A DNA stretch of 64,000 nt, from contig NC_064830.1 of assembly GCF_024166365.1 (NCBI RefSeq), positions 87,910,721 through 87,974,720 on the forward strand. Direction: 5' to 3'. Positions 22,516-33,700 of this stretch are shown here, piece by piece; position 1 is the stretch's first letter, and each line of letters starts with the position of its first letter. The position numbers were made by a program, and so were the translations under genes. The stretch comes from Elephas maximus indicus. Lineage: Eukaryota > Chordata > Mammalia > Proboscidea > Elephantidae. The notes below the pieces were generated by a model. That model saw only the letters and a program-made list of their open reading frames with translations. It did no database searches and was not told the origin of the DNA.

Positions 22516-25500
22516 TATACACATACACCAAATATTATACATGTGTATTAATCTACAGAATGGATGTAAAACCTGTGTCCTGTGGTTTGCAGGTGGTTTA
22601 AGGCTCCTTTTCAAGGGTAATTTTGACTTTGATTTTCTCTTGCCTGATGACTTCAGGAACTGACATTCAAGGAGGATGTGACCCTCCTCTAAATGGTAGC
22701 GATGGATAGTATCTGCATCTAGAACAAAGTAAAACTCAAGTGTCAGAGTCTCCTGACCATTGAAAATAAACCCTAAGTGCAGATAAAACCTCTCTGAAAT
22801 CCTAAGCAGATGAACAGCATTATTTTTACACAAATTCAATGCCTTCACTTCTTTGTTTCTTTTCCCTGGGCACACATCTGTTCTGTAAAGTGAGGTACAC
22901 GTGTATCATTTTCATTTGGCCTTATTTATTGCTTCAGAGCTGAAGCAGGCAGGTCACCTTGCAAAATGCAAAGGAACACTGCCTTAATTTTGCGAGCAGT
23001 GTGTATTGATATTAATGTCGCCTTCTTCCACCTCCCTCCCTGAGTGTTTGTGAGAATAAAACGAGATATGGGTAGGAAAATACTCGGAGAAGCTAAGTGG
23101 AGTAGACAGGCATGCCATGATATCGTTAAGGCACTTCCTGCCATCCTCTCTGAGAAGGTACTGTCTCCGTCAGCATCAAGCTACCTGGAGGAGAAAGAGG
23201 CTCAGTGACATGAGGACCTGGGACCGCCAGTCTTCTACGAGTGTTTAGATAACAAACGCACATAATTAGAGCACATTATCTTAGTTGGAAAATAAGCAAA
23301 TTATTTTCCAATTTAATGAATAAAGAAGCTTCTTCTTAATTCCACTAGAGGTTTGCTCTCAAATTTCAGTAGTTAAGCTCTGTGTTCTTTCTATTAATAT
23401 TTTGTTTTTGTGGTCCATTTTAATTTTTTTTTTTTTTTTTACTGCTCTTTATTGTTACAACTTAAATCTTAGAGCTGAAAGCAAACCTAGAGGTGATTCA
23501 ACCCACCTGAAATTTTTTTTTATTAAAAAGGAAAATACGGCCCAGAGAGATCCTGTGACTACAGGTCCCATAGGTGGTCGGCTGTCCACCAGGACCAGGT
23601 TACAGGAAGTGCATGTAGCCAGCAAAGGAAGCGCCTCAGTCAGACCGGGGGCACTGCCATGTTTGCTCCTGGACTGGTTCTGCGTCTTTCTGCTCCGTGC
23701 TCATGCTCTGGGCCCAGCTTCGCCCTGTTGGCATCTTACTTGTCTCAGCCCTGCTTCTGCTGCCAGGATCTGTTGACAACCGTGACTTCTAACCTTCTCT
23801 GTCCCCTTCCAGCTCATGGCTATCTTCTGGGTCCAGCTCCACATTACTCGTCCTGACTACCTTCTATCTCATTCTCTCTGGCCTGCCTTCGGGCTCACCC
23901 AGAATCGCTCAGATGGACAGCCAGGGCAGGTGTGAGGTTTCTATCTGTACACCCCTCGCTCCTGCCCCAGAGCACCAGGGTCAGGCAGGCATGAGAAAAC
24001 TGGCCCAACAGCTCCAATGCCCTGATCTCTAAATACTGGGCTCTTTTTCATTCCTAAATCCTAGGTTCTTTTTCTTTGTCTTAAGGAAAAAAAAAAAAAG
24101 AAAACACACGCACACAATAATTAGTTATAAGAGGGTTTCTGTGGAATGCAAAGGCAGGCATGCAGTGGGTTTCAGATCAGTTCATTCTTTCTTGGCATCC
24201 TGGCCTTCTTTGTTAGTCTGTCCCCGAGGCAGGTGGCTGATGGCCACTCACAGCATCAAAGCTCACAGAGAAGGCCCTACCCTGCCCATCCGCCCTTGTC
24301 TCTTAGAACCAATTCCACACTGCCGGGGCTGCGCATGGAGGACTGGACCGGAGTATGGGGCCCTGAGCAGCCATGGCTGCCAAGGACGCCACCCTGTGCA
24401 TGGGGAGGAGAGAAAGAAGAGGAAGGTAGTTACAGTGTCATTGTGAGCTGGGCAGACAACCCAAAAGATGTCTCCCATACCACTCCAGGGTCTCCTATAA
24501 ACTCTCCAGCTGCCTTTTTTCTAAATCCTTTTCTATATTGTCCCCAAAGTACGGGTGTTGCCAAGTGTCCACCCTTGGCCCTTTGCTCTTCCCCATATTC
24601 TCACTTTCTTGGAAAGAGCACCTTCCTTTGACTTGAATTTATCACCAGTTGTGACCTTCCCCCTGTGCCCCCGCCATTGGAAGTGACCACATCCAGAGAC
24701 AGAGGCTCCATCTTTCTCCTGAGGCTCAAGTCCCCATCTCGACTCCGCTACAGTGTCATTAACCCCTTTTGCTCCTGCTGTCTGAGTGTGGGGCATGTGG
24801 TCGTGGCATTCTGACAAATAGCCACCCGAGAATGAAGATGGACAACTGGGAAGATACACTGACAACATGCATCGACTCCCATTTTACATTTTAAAGCCAA
24901 AGCAACCCATTAATATTCCATCAGGGAATCTTTTTATAATGGACGCTTCCATAAAGGTTGTGAAAACTGCATTCGGAACAGCATATTTAAACGTTATGAT
25001 GTCGATTGAATTTATGCATACCTTCAAATGTTAGTGTTCTAGTTTTCCGAGAACAGCAACAATTCTCTCTGAAAGGGCCCATTATGTGAAATGTGGCTGA
25101 TTACCACTAATTCACATCCGCACCATCACCTCTGTGGTGAGTTTGGGGGTTCGCGCAGCACACAGGCATGCACTCATCAAAAATTATGTGTATGCACACA
25201 GTGGAAGGCATTTCTGTGGAAGGCACTTTATATAATTCCAAAGCATTTAATGAAAATGTAATTTGACTGGGAAAACTACAGTCCGCCGGCCTTTTCAGAG
25301 TGCAGGTAATGGTCCAGATTAAAGGGCTGGAGTTCTGTGCGTTATAGTCCAGTAACATGAGTGTGGGAATTACCATTTCCTTGCTGTTGGTCTATTTCAA
25401 AAGTGTGCCATTTTCCCATTATAATAATAGGCTGCATTTTCTTAAAATCATTTGATTACGATTGGTCTCGTCTATTCAGTTTGCAAATAAAAAGCTTTTG

Positions 25501-25563
25501 CAGCGATAAACTAGGTGTTCTCGAACAGTCTTCACCACTGGTTCTGCTTTTGAATCACTACAG

Positions 25564-25619
25564 GTCAGGCTCTGCAGAAGGCTGAGAGAAGCCGCTCCTG
25601 CTCACGGGAGAAAAAGGAG
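25564..25619 (+). CDS. KATNIP: KATNIP coding exon 2
   Basis: The exon has 56 nt. With the 7 nt of exon 1 it encodes residues 1-21, 'MDGQALQKAERSRSCSREKK' plus E, a basic Ser/Arg-rich segment. I recall human KATNIP as starting MDGQTL with a similar SCSREKK segment. The acceptor is 'CACTACAG' with a modest pyrimidine tract, and the donor is GTAAGC, close to consensus. It lies 17.9 kb downstream of exon 1. An LTR in sense orientation starts 158 bp after the donor (25778). Identity rests on the match to KATNIP and on perfect phase agreement with exons 1 and 3. Confidence 0.9.
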
Positions 25620-25777
25620 GTAAGCGTGGCCCTGCTGAGGGCCGCTGAGGGCGGGGGGGGCAACTCTTTAGAAAGGCTCTGAAGGAACTGTCTGGTAAAG
25701 AAGTACATCTTACTCATTTCTGGACATCTTACTCATTTCTGTCTGAGTCCTAACCAAAGGGACCAAATGATAGCTGG

Positions 25778-26472
25778 TGTGATCATTAAGGTGGTATGTC
25801 AACTTGGCTGGGCCATGATTCTCAATGGTTTGGCAGTTACGATATAGTTTGGCTGTTGTATAATGATGTAATGACCTCAATGATGAAATCTGATATAATG
25901 TGATCACCTCTGTGATAGGATCTGCTGTGAGTAGCCAATCAGTTGAAAGAGCGTTTCCTTGGGGATGTGGCCTGCATCCAATATAGGTGGACTTTCTGGC
26001 AAGGCTCACGGGCTTTTGCTCACTCTGGGTCCTGCAGCTGGCTCCTGTTTCTCTGGCCTCCAGTTCTTGGGACTTGGCCCGGCAGCTTGCCTGCTGTCTT
26101 GCTTGCTGATCTTGGGATTTGTCGGTCTTTACAGCCTGTGAGCTAGGGCTCTGCTGTCTGGCTTGCCAGTCTTGGGTTTGCCAGCCCCTACGGCTACGTG
26201 CGTTGGGAGAGGCATCCAGCCTGAACTACAGACTTGGGATGTTTCAGCCATTTCCTTCGTATGAATCTTTCTAGAGATCAGCTACAAACCAAAAGGTCGA
26301 CAGTTTGAATCTACCAGCCACTCCTTGGAAACCCTATGGAGGCGTTCTACACTGTGCTGTAGGGTTGCTACGAGTTGGAATCAACTCAACAGCAGTCGGT
26401 TTTGGTTTTGGTATATGTATATATTTATGTGCTTTACTGGTTTTGCTTCTCTGGAGAACCCAGCCTAAAACA
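25778..26472 (+). mobile_element. Solo LTR (ERVL-like) with perfect TSD
   Basis: 695 bp, starting TGTGATCATTAAGG and ending CAGCCTAAAACA. The 5-bp TSD 'GCTGG' at 25773-25777 and 26473-26477 is perfect. Its start resembles the LTR at 47009-47613. Carries an AfroSINE (26278-26413). Lies in sense orientation 158 bp after KATNIP exon 2. Confidence 0.85.
26278..26413 (+). mobile_element. AfroSINE, 5'-truncated, in the LTR
   Basis: Begins within the body ('CTACAAACCAAAAGGTCGAC') and ends 'CAGTCGGTTTTGGTTTTG'. Confidence 0.85.
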
Positions 26473-26524
26473 GCTGGCAACTAGTGTTATCAACCTAGTG
26501 TCGTTTGTTAGTAATCTCCTACTG

Positions 26525-26960
26525 AGTGTAACAGTTACCCTTTGGCTGTACAACAAATCACCCCACATTTTAGTGGCTTAAAACAACAACCATGGATTTA
26601 GTTCAGGATTCTGTGGGTTAGCAGTTTGGGCTGGGCTTACCTGGGAAATCCTGCTGATTTGGGCCAGGCTCTGCTGATCTCAGCTGGGGCTCACTCATGC
26701 ATCTGTGGTCAACTGAGTGGCTGGGGTCTGGCCGAGTGTCACTTAGGGTGCTTCCATTCTCCCCCACCTGCTGTCTTCCAGCAAGCTGTCCTGTCTCATT
26801 TATATGGTGGCTCAGGGTTGCAAGAGTACAAGATGCAGGCCTCCTACAGACCTGGGCTCAGAGTTGCCACAGTGTTACTTCTGCCACTTTCTAGTGGTTA
26901 AAGCAAGTTGCAAGGTCAGCCCAGATTCAAGGGGTGGTGAAATAGGCTTCACCTATTGAT
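26525..26960. repeat. Old interspersed repeat, unclassified
   Basis: 'TACAACAAATCACCCCACAT' and 'TTAGTGGCTTAAAACAACAA' are phrases of a common ancient mammalian repeat related to LTR or DNA elements. Family not settled. Confidence 0.4.
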
Positions 26961-27009
26961 GGAAAGAGCAAAATATTGTCACCATTTTTGAAACTTACCA
27001 CGCTGAGCT

Positions 27010-27400
27010 CCTTCTGCTCCGTGCCAGGTACCATGCCAAGGGCTGGGACTCAGAGATGAGTGAGACACAGCCCTTGATCTCAGGACACTCACAGTGTAAT
27101 TGGAAGAGATGTGCAACAATGCAGTGTGAGAAGTGCCATCAGAGAGGGCCAAAGAAAGTGGGATTTTAATACAGAAAAGGGGTCACCTAACTCTGCTAGG
27201 TCTATCAAGACAGAGTTGGCAGAAAAGGTGGTGTGTGGGCTGCCTCTCAAAGGATGTATAAGAGTTTTCCAGGCCAAGGAGACATCATGGTCAAAGTCAG
27301 GGGACATGAATGAGAAAAGTTGCAAGATTGTTAAGCCGGAAATGGGGTGGAAAATGGTAGGAAGAATCTATAGATTAAGAAAGAAGGAGCAGACAGCAAG
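27010..27400. repeat. Old interspersed repeat, 'GTGCCAGGCACTGT' family
   Basis: 'CCGTGCCAGGTACCATGCCA', 'CACAGTGTAATTGGAAGAGA' and later 'TTTTCCAGGCCAAGGAGACA' follow the same order as the copy at 17190. Confidence 0.45.
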
Positions 27401-27559
27401 ACCCTTTGATCAAGGCTCAGGGGAGTTTAAATGTGAGTCTTATTAGTGGTACAGGGGTACAGGCAAGTACACAGATATTGACCAATCCTGAAATTCATCA
27501 ACATTGGCGTATTAAGTCTCTTGATTGTAAAGTGATATAATTCCAATAATGAAAGAGAA

Positions 27560-27935
27560 TTTGTCAGGCTCTGCTGCATCTGGGGGCTCATAAATGGCAA
27601 GACTTGGTGTTTCTCTGTTTCTTGGTTCTGCTTTCCTCTGTGTTTGCTTGGCTCTCAGCCAAGCTCTGCCCTCATCCTATCACAGTGGCTACCACCACTT
27701 CCTAGCTTATATTCTTTCACTTCGACATCCCCCACAGGAAAAGGGCTTCTCTTTTCTAGTGGGTCCAGCAAACATCCAGAGGCTGAGTCTCCCTGGACTT
27801 CCTTATATGCCATTCCCTGAACTAATCACTAGAGCCAGGGAGATAGATTATGCTCATCTGCCATACCTGGGTGAGGGCCGGAGTTCTGGAGCAACCCCAC
27901 CTGAACCACACGACTGAGCCCTGTGGGCCAGGTAA
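27560..27935. repeat. Old interspersed repeat, unclassified
   Basis: Phrases such as 'CTTTTCTAGTGGGTCCAGCA' and 'GCCATTCCCTGAACTAATCA' resemble the repeats at 53135-53960 and 59730-60060. A 107-codon open frame (27594-27917) begins with a signal-peptide-like run but lies inside the repeat and matches nothing I know. Confidence 0.35.
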
Positions 27936-29241
27936 ACCTGACAAAGCATAGATAAAGGGTGAGGGCCTTTGGCCTCTGAAAGCAACCCTGGCCTCCCTCC
28001 AGAGGAGTAATTGGCACAAGACAAGCTTGAAGATGTAGGTAGCACAAGGGACCTTTTGTGCTTTGCTGTGTCTTTGATCCTCTCTTCTGGTGTCTTCGGG
28101 TGTCTCAGCCATAGCCAGAACAGCCAGTGTGGATTTTCTGCTTATTTAATCACCCTACCTGGAATGAGCGCTATGAGGTAACTTAGGAACTTTGGTACTG
28201 CCAAGAAGATCTAAATGGGAGTGCACTGGCCAATCTGGAGGTGAAGTAGGTAGGTCTCCCACTCCCTTCTGTTAAGGACTTTTTTCTGAAGGCAGGAACA
28301 GGTGTGCCTGTTCTTCTGCAAAGTCCTTCAAGACACCTGAAGGTGGAGGAGCTGGAACAGGAGTATGGGCCTGCAGGCTCCTGGGTGCCCTTGGTTAAAG
28401 GACCAAAGCTGAAGAGCAGCCCCTGGGCTGGGAGCGAGTTATTTAAACCTAACCAGGCTTTTGGCCACAGAATAACAGCATCCCATTTTCCACATTAAGA
28501 AATTAGCTGGGAAATGAGGGAGCAGGCAGCGGGTAAGTTGCTGAGATACCCCTTCCCTTTCTGTCTTTCTCCTTGGCAACAGGACTCCTCTAACTGCTGC
28601 TTTCTCAGCTGCTCCCATCATGCCAGTCGCCGAGAGCGTTTCAGATTGCTCCCTTCTGAAAAGTACTTGAGGTGAAAGAAGACGGAGAGTGAGGTGGTTT
28701 ATCTCAGTATCCTGATTGAACCCTGAGAGAGATTTGAGATGGTTTCAGGCCCTCTGAAAAATAGGATGCTGATTCTCTTAACAGGGCTTTTGTCTGGTTA
28801 AAAAATAAAACAAAAAGCTAGTAACAAGCTGCCAGGACTCTCGTCCTGATATGTGATAACGTGCCTTTTCCACCCCCTCCTCTCTCTGCCTCCCTCCTCT
28901 CCTTGTCCATGAAACCTGGACTTCCTGGCACTGGGTGACTTATACAGCCTGCCAAGTATAGATCATGCCATGTCACCATGAAAGGCAAGGGAAAGACAGG
29001 CTATCTCTTTCCCAGTGCTGGTTAGAACAAGCAGACGGGGACATGAGCTGTGTCCTGCCTTCTGTGGGGAGACAGTATGGCTGCCTCACGCCCTGCAGGT
29101 GAACATGCAGTTTTCACCCAAGGCTAGGAGTGTGCTGTTGTCTGTGGTGGTGGGCTGGGCCATCACAGGTGTGAGGCTGCGCTCAATGAGCAGGCCAGTC
29201 TCAGCCCAAAGATGTGTTTTTTCTGATCCATACCCTGTTAT

Positions 29242-29393
29242 AGGAGCCCTGCTGGCGCAGTGGTTCAGAGCTCGGCTGTCAACCAAAAGGCCAGCAGTTC
29301 AAATCTACCAGCTGCTCACTGGAAACCCTATAGGGTTAGTTGTACTCTGCCCTATAGGGTCACTATGAGTCAGAATTGACTTGGCAGCAGTGG
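29242..29393 (+). mobile_element. AfroSINE
   Basis: Forward copy, head 'GAGCCCTGCTGGCGCAGTGG', tail 'TTGGCAGCAGTGGGTTCTGA'. Confidence 0.88.
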
Positions 29394-29644
29394 GTTCTGA
29401 TCCTATTACAATTTTCAAAAATTAGTTGTCCACATTTAAAAATTGGGAGATTTCACATAAAAATGCAGATGTCTGGCTTCTTTGGGAAAATTGAGAATGA
29501 CAGCACTGAGTTCTTATTCCTGTAAAGCAGCAGCAGCAGTGGGTGTTATTGAGTATGGCTGCCTCCCCGCCCCCCACCACGCACCTGCTCAACAGCTAAC
29601 AGGTATATGGCAGTCATGCTGGTCCAGACCCTGTGGTAAGTGCT

Positions 29645-29820
29645 TTGTGTCAGTGGTTTGCGCAGTCTGGCACACTTTAGAATCATCTGGAAGCTTTTAA
29701 ACATCCTGATGTCCAAGCCTCTTTCCAAACCAGTTACATTAGATTCTCTGGGGGTGCGACCCAGCTTTGGAATCTTCGACTGTCCAGAGGTGATGCCAGC
29801 ATGCAGCCACAAATGAGCAC
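29645..29820. repeat. hAT/MER-like fragment
   Basis: 'TTTAGAATCATCTGGAAGCT' and 'TTAGATTCTCTGGGGGTGCG' resemble a common mammalian DNA transposon. A related copy may be at 57572-57705. Confidence 0.45.
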
Positions 29821-29829
29821 CAGGGCTTT

Positions 29830-29990
29830 ATGTGTGATGCCCTGTTTACCTTCACAAATAGCCCGTGGGGTAGGATGTGGTAGTTATTATTCTTCATAGT
29901 TCACAAAGAAACTGAGACAGAGAGAAAGTAAATGACCTGCTCAGGGTCACACAGCTAACAAGAGGCAGAGCTAGGCTTCAAGGGCTTCAC
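29830..29990 (-). mobile_element. MIR
   Basis: 'AAGAAACTGAGACAGAGAGA' followed by 'GGGTCACACAGCTAACAAGA'. Confidence 0.7.
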
Positions 29991-30604
29991 ACTGAAGATC
30001 CTTAACCAAGATGCTTTGCTGTACACTGTACGTGGCCAGCCTGGCCCCAAGGGCGCTTCAATTCTCAACCCACAAATCAAAGAAGAGAGTGATAAACCTC
30101 CTGGAAGAGACCCACATAAAGCCCCAGGGGTCTTCAGAGGAGGGAGAGGAGACTTCCTGGAAGAGACATCTTGAAGTGAGGTATGATTACAGTCATTTCT
30201 GAAAAATGTATCTTCGATGGTTGGCTTGAAGCCGATAGAGACTTTCAGTTCAGCTGGTTAAAAATATTCTCAGCCTCGCCTCTAACTAGCATTCGCGGTT
30301 CCTGCCAGTGGAAATTATATAGTGTTTATGGCCCTGGGTCATGAATTATTAATGATTTTGAAATTGTGGTCATTGTAGTTTACTCAAAAATCATTAGGAA
30401 GTAAATTTATCACACAGTGTTAGGAGAAAAAAAAGAAAAGGGAAACATGGAGGAGGAAGAAATCTTTGGTCGTCACCAAGCCTCACCTCCCAGCGTCCCC
30501 TCTTGGCACTGTGGGCTTCTGGCATGGCTCTGGGCTCACGTCCTCTTACTGCACAGAAGCCCGCGGGGTCTGTGTGCACTAGCATCCACAACGAGGCAGT
30601 GTGT

Positions 30605-30815
30605 GATGATGGCTACAGTCTAAGTTCTGGAGTCAGACATCTCTGCCTCAAATCCCAGCTGTGTGACCTTAGATGAGTCTCTTGACCCCGCTGGTCCTCG
30701 TTTGATAATACCCACTTCGGGGAGCTGGTATATGGATTAAAGGCGGCAGTGTACTAAAGTACCTAGCAGATGCTTGACCCATAGTAGGCATTCCATAATT
30801 GTTCTTAGTTCCACT
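30605..30815 (+). mobile_element. MIR
   Basis: 'CAAATCCCAGCTGTGTGACC', 'TACCCACTTCGGGGAGCTGG', 'ATAGTAGGCATTCCATAATT' in MIR order. Confidence 0.7.
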
Positions 30816-31229
30816 ATCTGTTAATCATTCTTTAGATGTTGTTAGTTTAGATGTTGGATATTGGTTAGCGTTCAACAAAGATTATCAGGCTCCTCCACAG
30901 GCAGAAGGCAGACAGGTGACTGATGGTGCAGGCAGCACAATTGCGCTTCTTACTGAAGGTGTCTCCCTTGCTCCAGCTGGACTTGAGGCTGATTCCAGCC
31001 TTCCAGCTTCCTCGCTCTGTGGCGCCAATAAGTGGATCCCAGGCAGACTAACTCCAGGGCCCACACCCTTAACCATCCTGAGGGGCTCTAATGATAATGC
31101 ACTGCCTTTTGCAGTTGATTGGAGATTTCTGGAAAATGCCTTTGATGGCACACCTATCTGCTAAGCTCACTTGGCAAAGGACTACAAAAATCATTTAACT
31201 CAACCACCTAGAAAATGTTAAACCTTCCC

Positions 31230-31308
31230 TTTTAATGCACAGACATGCACGTATGCATGCATGCAGGCGTGTGCATGCGTGCGCACACATGCGCTTGCAC
31301 ACACAGAT
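31230..31308 (+). repeat. Alternating purine-pyrimidine tract
   Basis: About 80 bp of mostly alternating CA/TG/CG steps, such as 'GTATGCATGCATGCAGGCGT' and 'TGCATGCGTGCGCACACATG'. Possible Z-DNA former. Confidence 0.75.
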
Positions 31309-31632
31309 CCTGATATTAAGCAGGGCCTTTTTGTGCAGGGACTAGAGACTTCTTGTGGCTTTCCCAAGCAAAGGAGTAGACAGAGATCGCAGGGGAACAC
31401 AGCAAAGGAGAGAGTTCAGGATCCAGGGTGCCTCCAGGGACAGGTTGTCTGGACGACTCTCTGTCACTTCATGGTGCCACCATGAACACGCCTCTGCCCT
31501 CTTCTCATCTCTGCACCTCTGGTTGTCTTGGTGCTCCTCTCTACCAGCTAGCTGTTCCTTCTCTAGAACCCCAGTTCAGAGAACAGAGAGTCTGATCGAC
31601 CTGCCTAATCAATACTCAGTGGCATTGGGGGG

Positions 31633-32149
31633 CGTCTTAGTCATCTAGTGCAGCTATAACAGGAATACCACAAGTGGATGACTTTAACAAATAGAAATTT
31701 ATTCTCTCACAGTCCAGTAGGCTAGAAGTCCAAATTCAGGGCACTGGCTTCAGGGAAAGGCTCTCTCTGTCAGCTCTGGAGGAAGGTCCTTGTCATCAGC
31801 CTTCCCTTGGTCTAGGAGCATCTCAGCACAGGAACCTCAGGTCCAAAGGACGCGCTCTGCTCCTGGTGCTGCTTCCTTGGTGGTACGAGGTACCCGTATC
31901 TCTCTGCTCCCTTCTCTCTTTTGTATCTCAAAAGAAATTCGATTAAGACACTACCTAATCTTGCAGACCTCATCAATATAACTGCCACGAATCCATCTTA
32001 TTACATCATAGTGATAGGATTTACAACATATAAGAAAATCACATAAAATGGTGAACAATCACATAAAATGGTGGACAGTCACGCAATACTGAGAATCATG
32101 GCCCAGCTAAGTTGACATATATTTGGGGGATACAATTCAATCCATGATG
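31633..32149 (-). mobile_element. MaLR-type solo LTR
   Basis: Reverse orientation. It starts CGTCTTAGTCATCTAG (first base changed from T) and ends 'ATTCAATCCATGA'. Flanks are roughly GGGGG and GGGGA. Same family as 794-1464 and 38689-39189, read on the other strand. Confidence 0.75.
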
Positions 32150-32204
32150 GGGATACAGTGCTTCTGATGCCAGGCCCCCTGCTCCCCTCCCAGGAGGCAA
32201 CTGC

Positions 32205-32460
32205 TATAATCAGTTTCTTACATGACCTTCCAGAAATGTTCTTCAGGTATGCAACCATGCAGTGCATGTATTCTGTCCTCCTCTACCCTCCCCCAATCCC
32301 ATTTTTAAATGCAGTGATAGCATGTGATACACATTGTTTTGTTCCTTTTTTTTTTTTTTTGCTTAACAAAGATCTTGGAAATCATTCCATGGAAGGATGT
32401 GTGAATTGACCTCATTCTTTTTTATGTCTACATAGTACTCCATTGTGAATGTATAGGGAA
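32205..32460 (-). mobile_element. Old LINE-1 fragment
   Basis: 'CTTGGAAATCATTCCATGG' and 'TACATAGTACTCCATTGTGA' are standard minus-strand L1 phrases. Confidence 0.6.
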
Positions 32461-32467
32461 ACAAGTC

Positions 32468-33465
32468 TTTTTTTAAATAATGTATTTTGTTTTTGTCATT
32501 GTTGAGAATATATACAACAGACATACACCAATTCAACAATTTTTACATGTATAAGTCAGTGACATAGATTACATTCTTCGAGTTGTATGACCATTCACAC
32601 CCATTTCAGAATTATTCCTCCCCCTTAACATAAATTCACTGCCCCCTAAGTTTACATCTGATTTTTCAAGCTGCTGTTGCCAGTTTGATCCCATATAGAT
32701 AGATCTTAAAAAAGCACAATGCTCAAGGCAGACGTTCTTTACTAGTTAAGCTAAACTGTTGTTTGGTTTTAAGAAGACTTGAGGGAATTCTCATAAGACC
32801 AGACTTAATGGTCTGAATGAGACTGGAAGGACCCCTGTGGTCATGGCCCCCAGACCTTCTGTTGCCCCAGGACGGGGACCATTCCCAAAGGTAACTCTTC
32901 AGACAGGGATTGGACTGAACAATGGGTTGGAGAGGGATGCTGGTGAGGAGTGAGCTTCTTGGACCAGGCGGACACTTGAGACTATGTTGGCATTTCCTGC
33001 CTGGAGGGGAGATGAGAGGGTGGAGGGGGTTAGAAGCTGGTGAAAAGGACACGAAACAAGAGAGTGGAGGGAGAGAGCAGGCTGTCTCATTAGGGGGAGA
33101 GTAATTGGGAGTATGTAGCAAGGTATATACGGGTTTTTGTGTGAGAGACTGACTGGATTTGTAAACTTTCACTTAAAGCACAATAAAAATTATTAAAAAA
33201 AAAAAGAAGACTTGAGGGGATGTTTTTGGTTTAAGAGATAAAGGTTATCTCAGGGCAATAGTTTCAGGGATTCATTCAGCCTCCATGGCTCCAGAATATC
33301 TGGATTCCGTGAGCATTTTAAATTCTGTTCTATAGTCCCTCCCTTTTGATCAGGATACTTCTATAGAACCTTCAATTAAAACATTCAGTAGTGGTAGCTG
33401 GGTACCATCCAGTTCTCCTGGTCTCATGGCAAAGGAAGCAGTTGTTCATGGAGGCAGTTAAGGGA
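32468..33465 (-). mobile_element. Afrotherian retroposon family A (L1-like 3' end), interrupted
   Basis: T-rich left end, then 'GTTGAGAATATATACAACAG', 'TTAACATAAATTCACTGCCC', and on the far side of an insertion 'GGTTATCTCAGGGCAATAGT' and 'GTGGTAGCTGGGTACCATCC'. The same order occurs at 44923-45870 and in part at 41605-41838. The left poly-T means a poly-A tail on the minus strand. Split by family B (32786-33203). Class not known; an L1 3' end is my best guess. Confidence 0.55.
32786..33203 (+). mobile_element. Retroposon family B copy 1, poly-A tailed
   Basis: 418 bp, ending 'CACTTAAAGCACAATAAAAA' and an A-run. The perfect 15-bp TSD 'AAGAAGACTTGAGGG' at 32771-32785 and 33204-33218, with a TTTT/AAGA target, fits L1 endonuclease. 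A second copy at 40305-40647 begins within a few bases of the same point. Confidence 0.75.
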
Positions 33466-33537
33466 AACAATTCTTTATTCAGCACCTTTGGGGCCAAATG
33501 TGTTTTACTTTTTAAAATCTAGAAAGTAATATAATCC

Positions 33538-33700
33538 CAGGAGCTCTGGTAGCCTAATGGTTAAGCATTTGGCTGCTAACCAAAAGGTCAGCAGTTCAAA
33601 TCCACCAGCTGCTCCTTGGAAACCCTATGGGGCAGTCCTACTCTGTCCTATAGGGTTGCTATGAGTTGGAATCAACTTAACAGCAATGGGTATGGATACG
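33538..33700 (+). mobile_element. AfroSINE
   Basis: Forward copy, head 'GGAGCTCTGGTAGCCTAATG', tail 'AACAGCAATGGGTATGGATA'. Confidence 0.88.

Noticed and set aside
24141-24631. 161-codon and 101-codon overlapping frames upstream of KATNIP exon 2
   Set aside because: No recognisable domain, two frames open at once, no splice context; judged chance.
27594-27917. 107-codon frame starting with a signal-peptide-like run
   Set aside because: It lies in an old repeat and matches no protein I know. The hydrophobic start is CT-rich sequence.
30799-31164. 121-codon frame in KATNIP intron 2
   Set aside because: An antisense frame is open over the same bases, there is no known match, and no splice signals support an exon.
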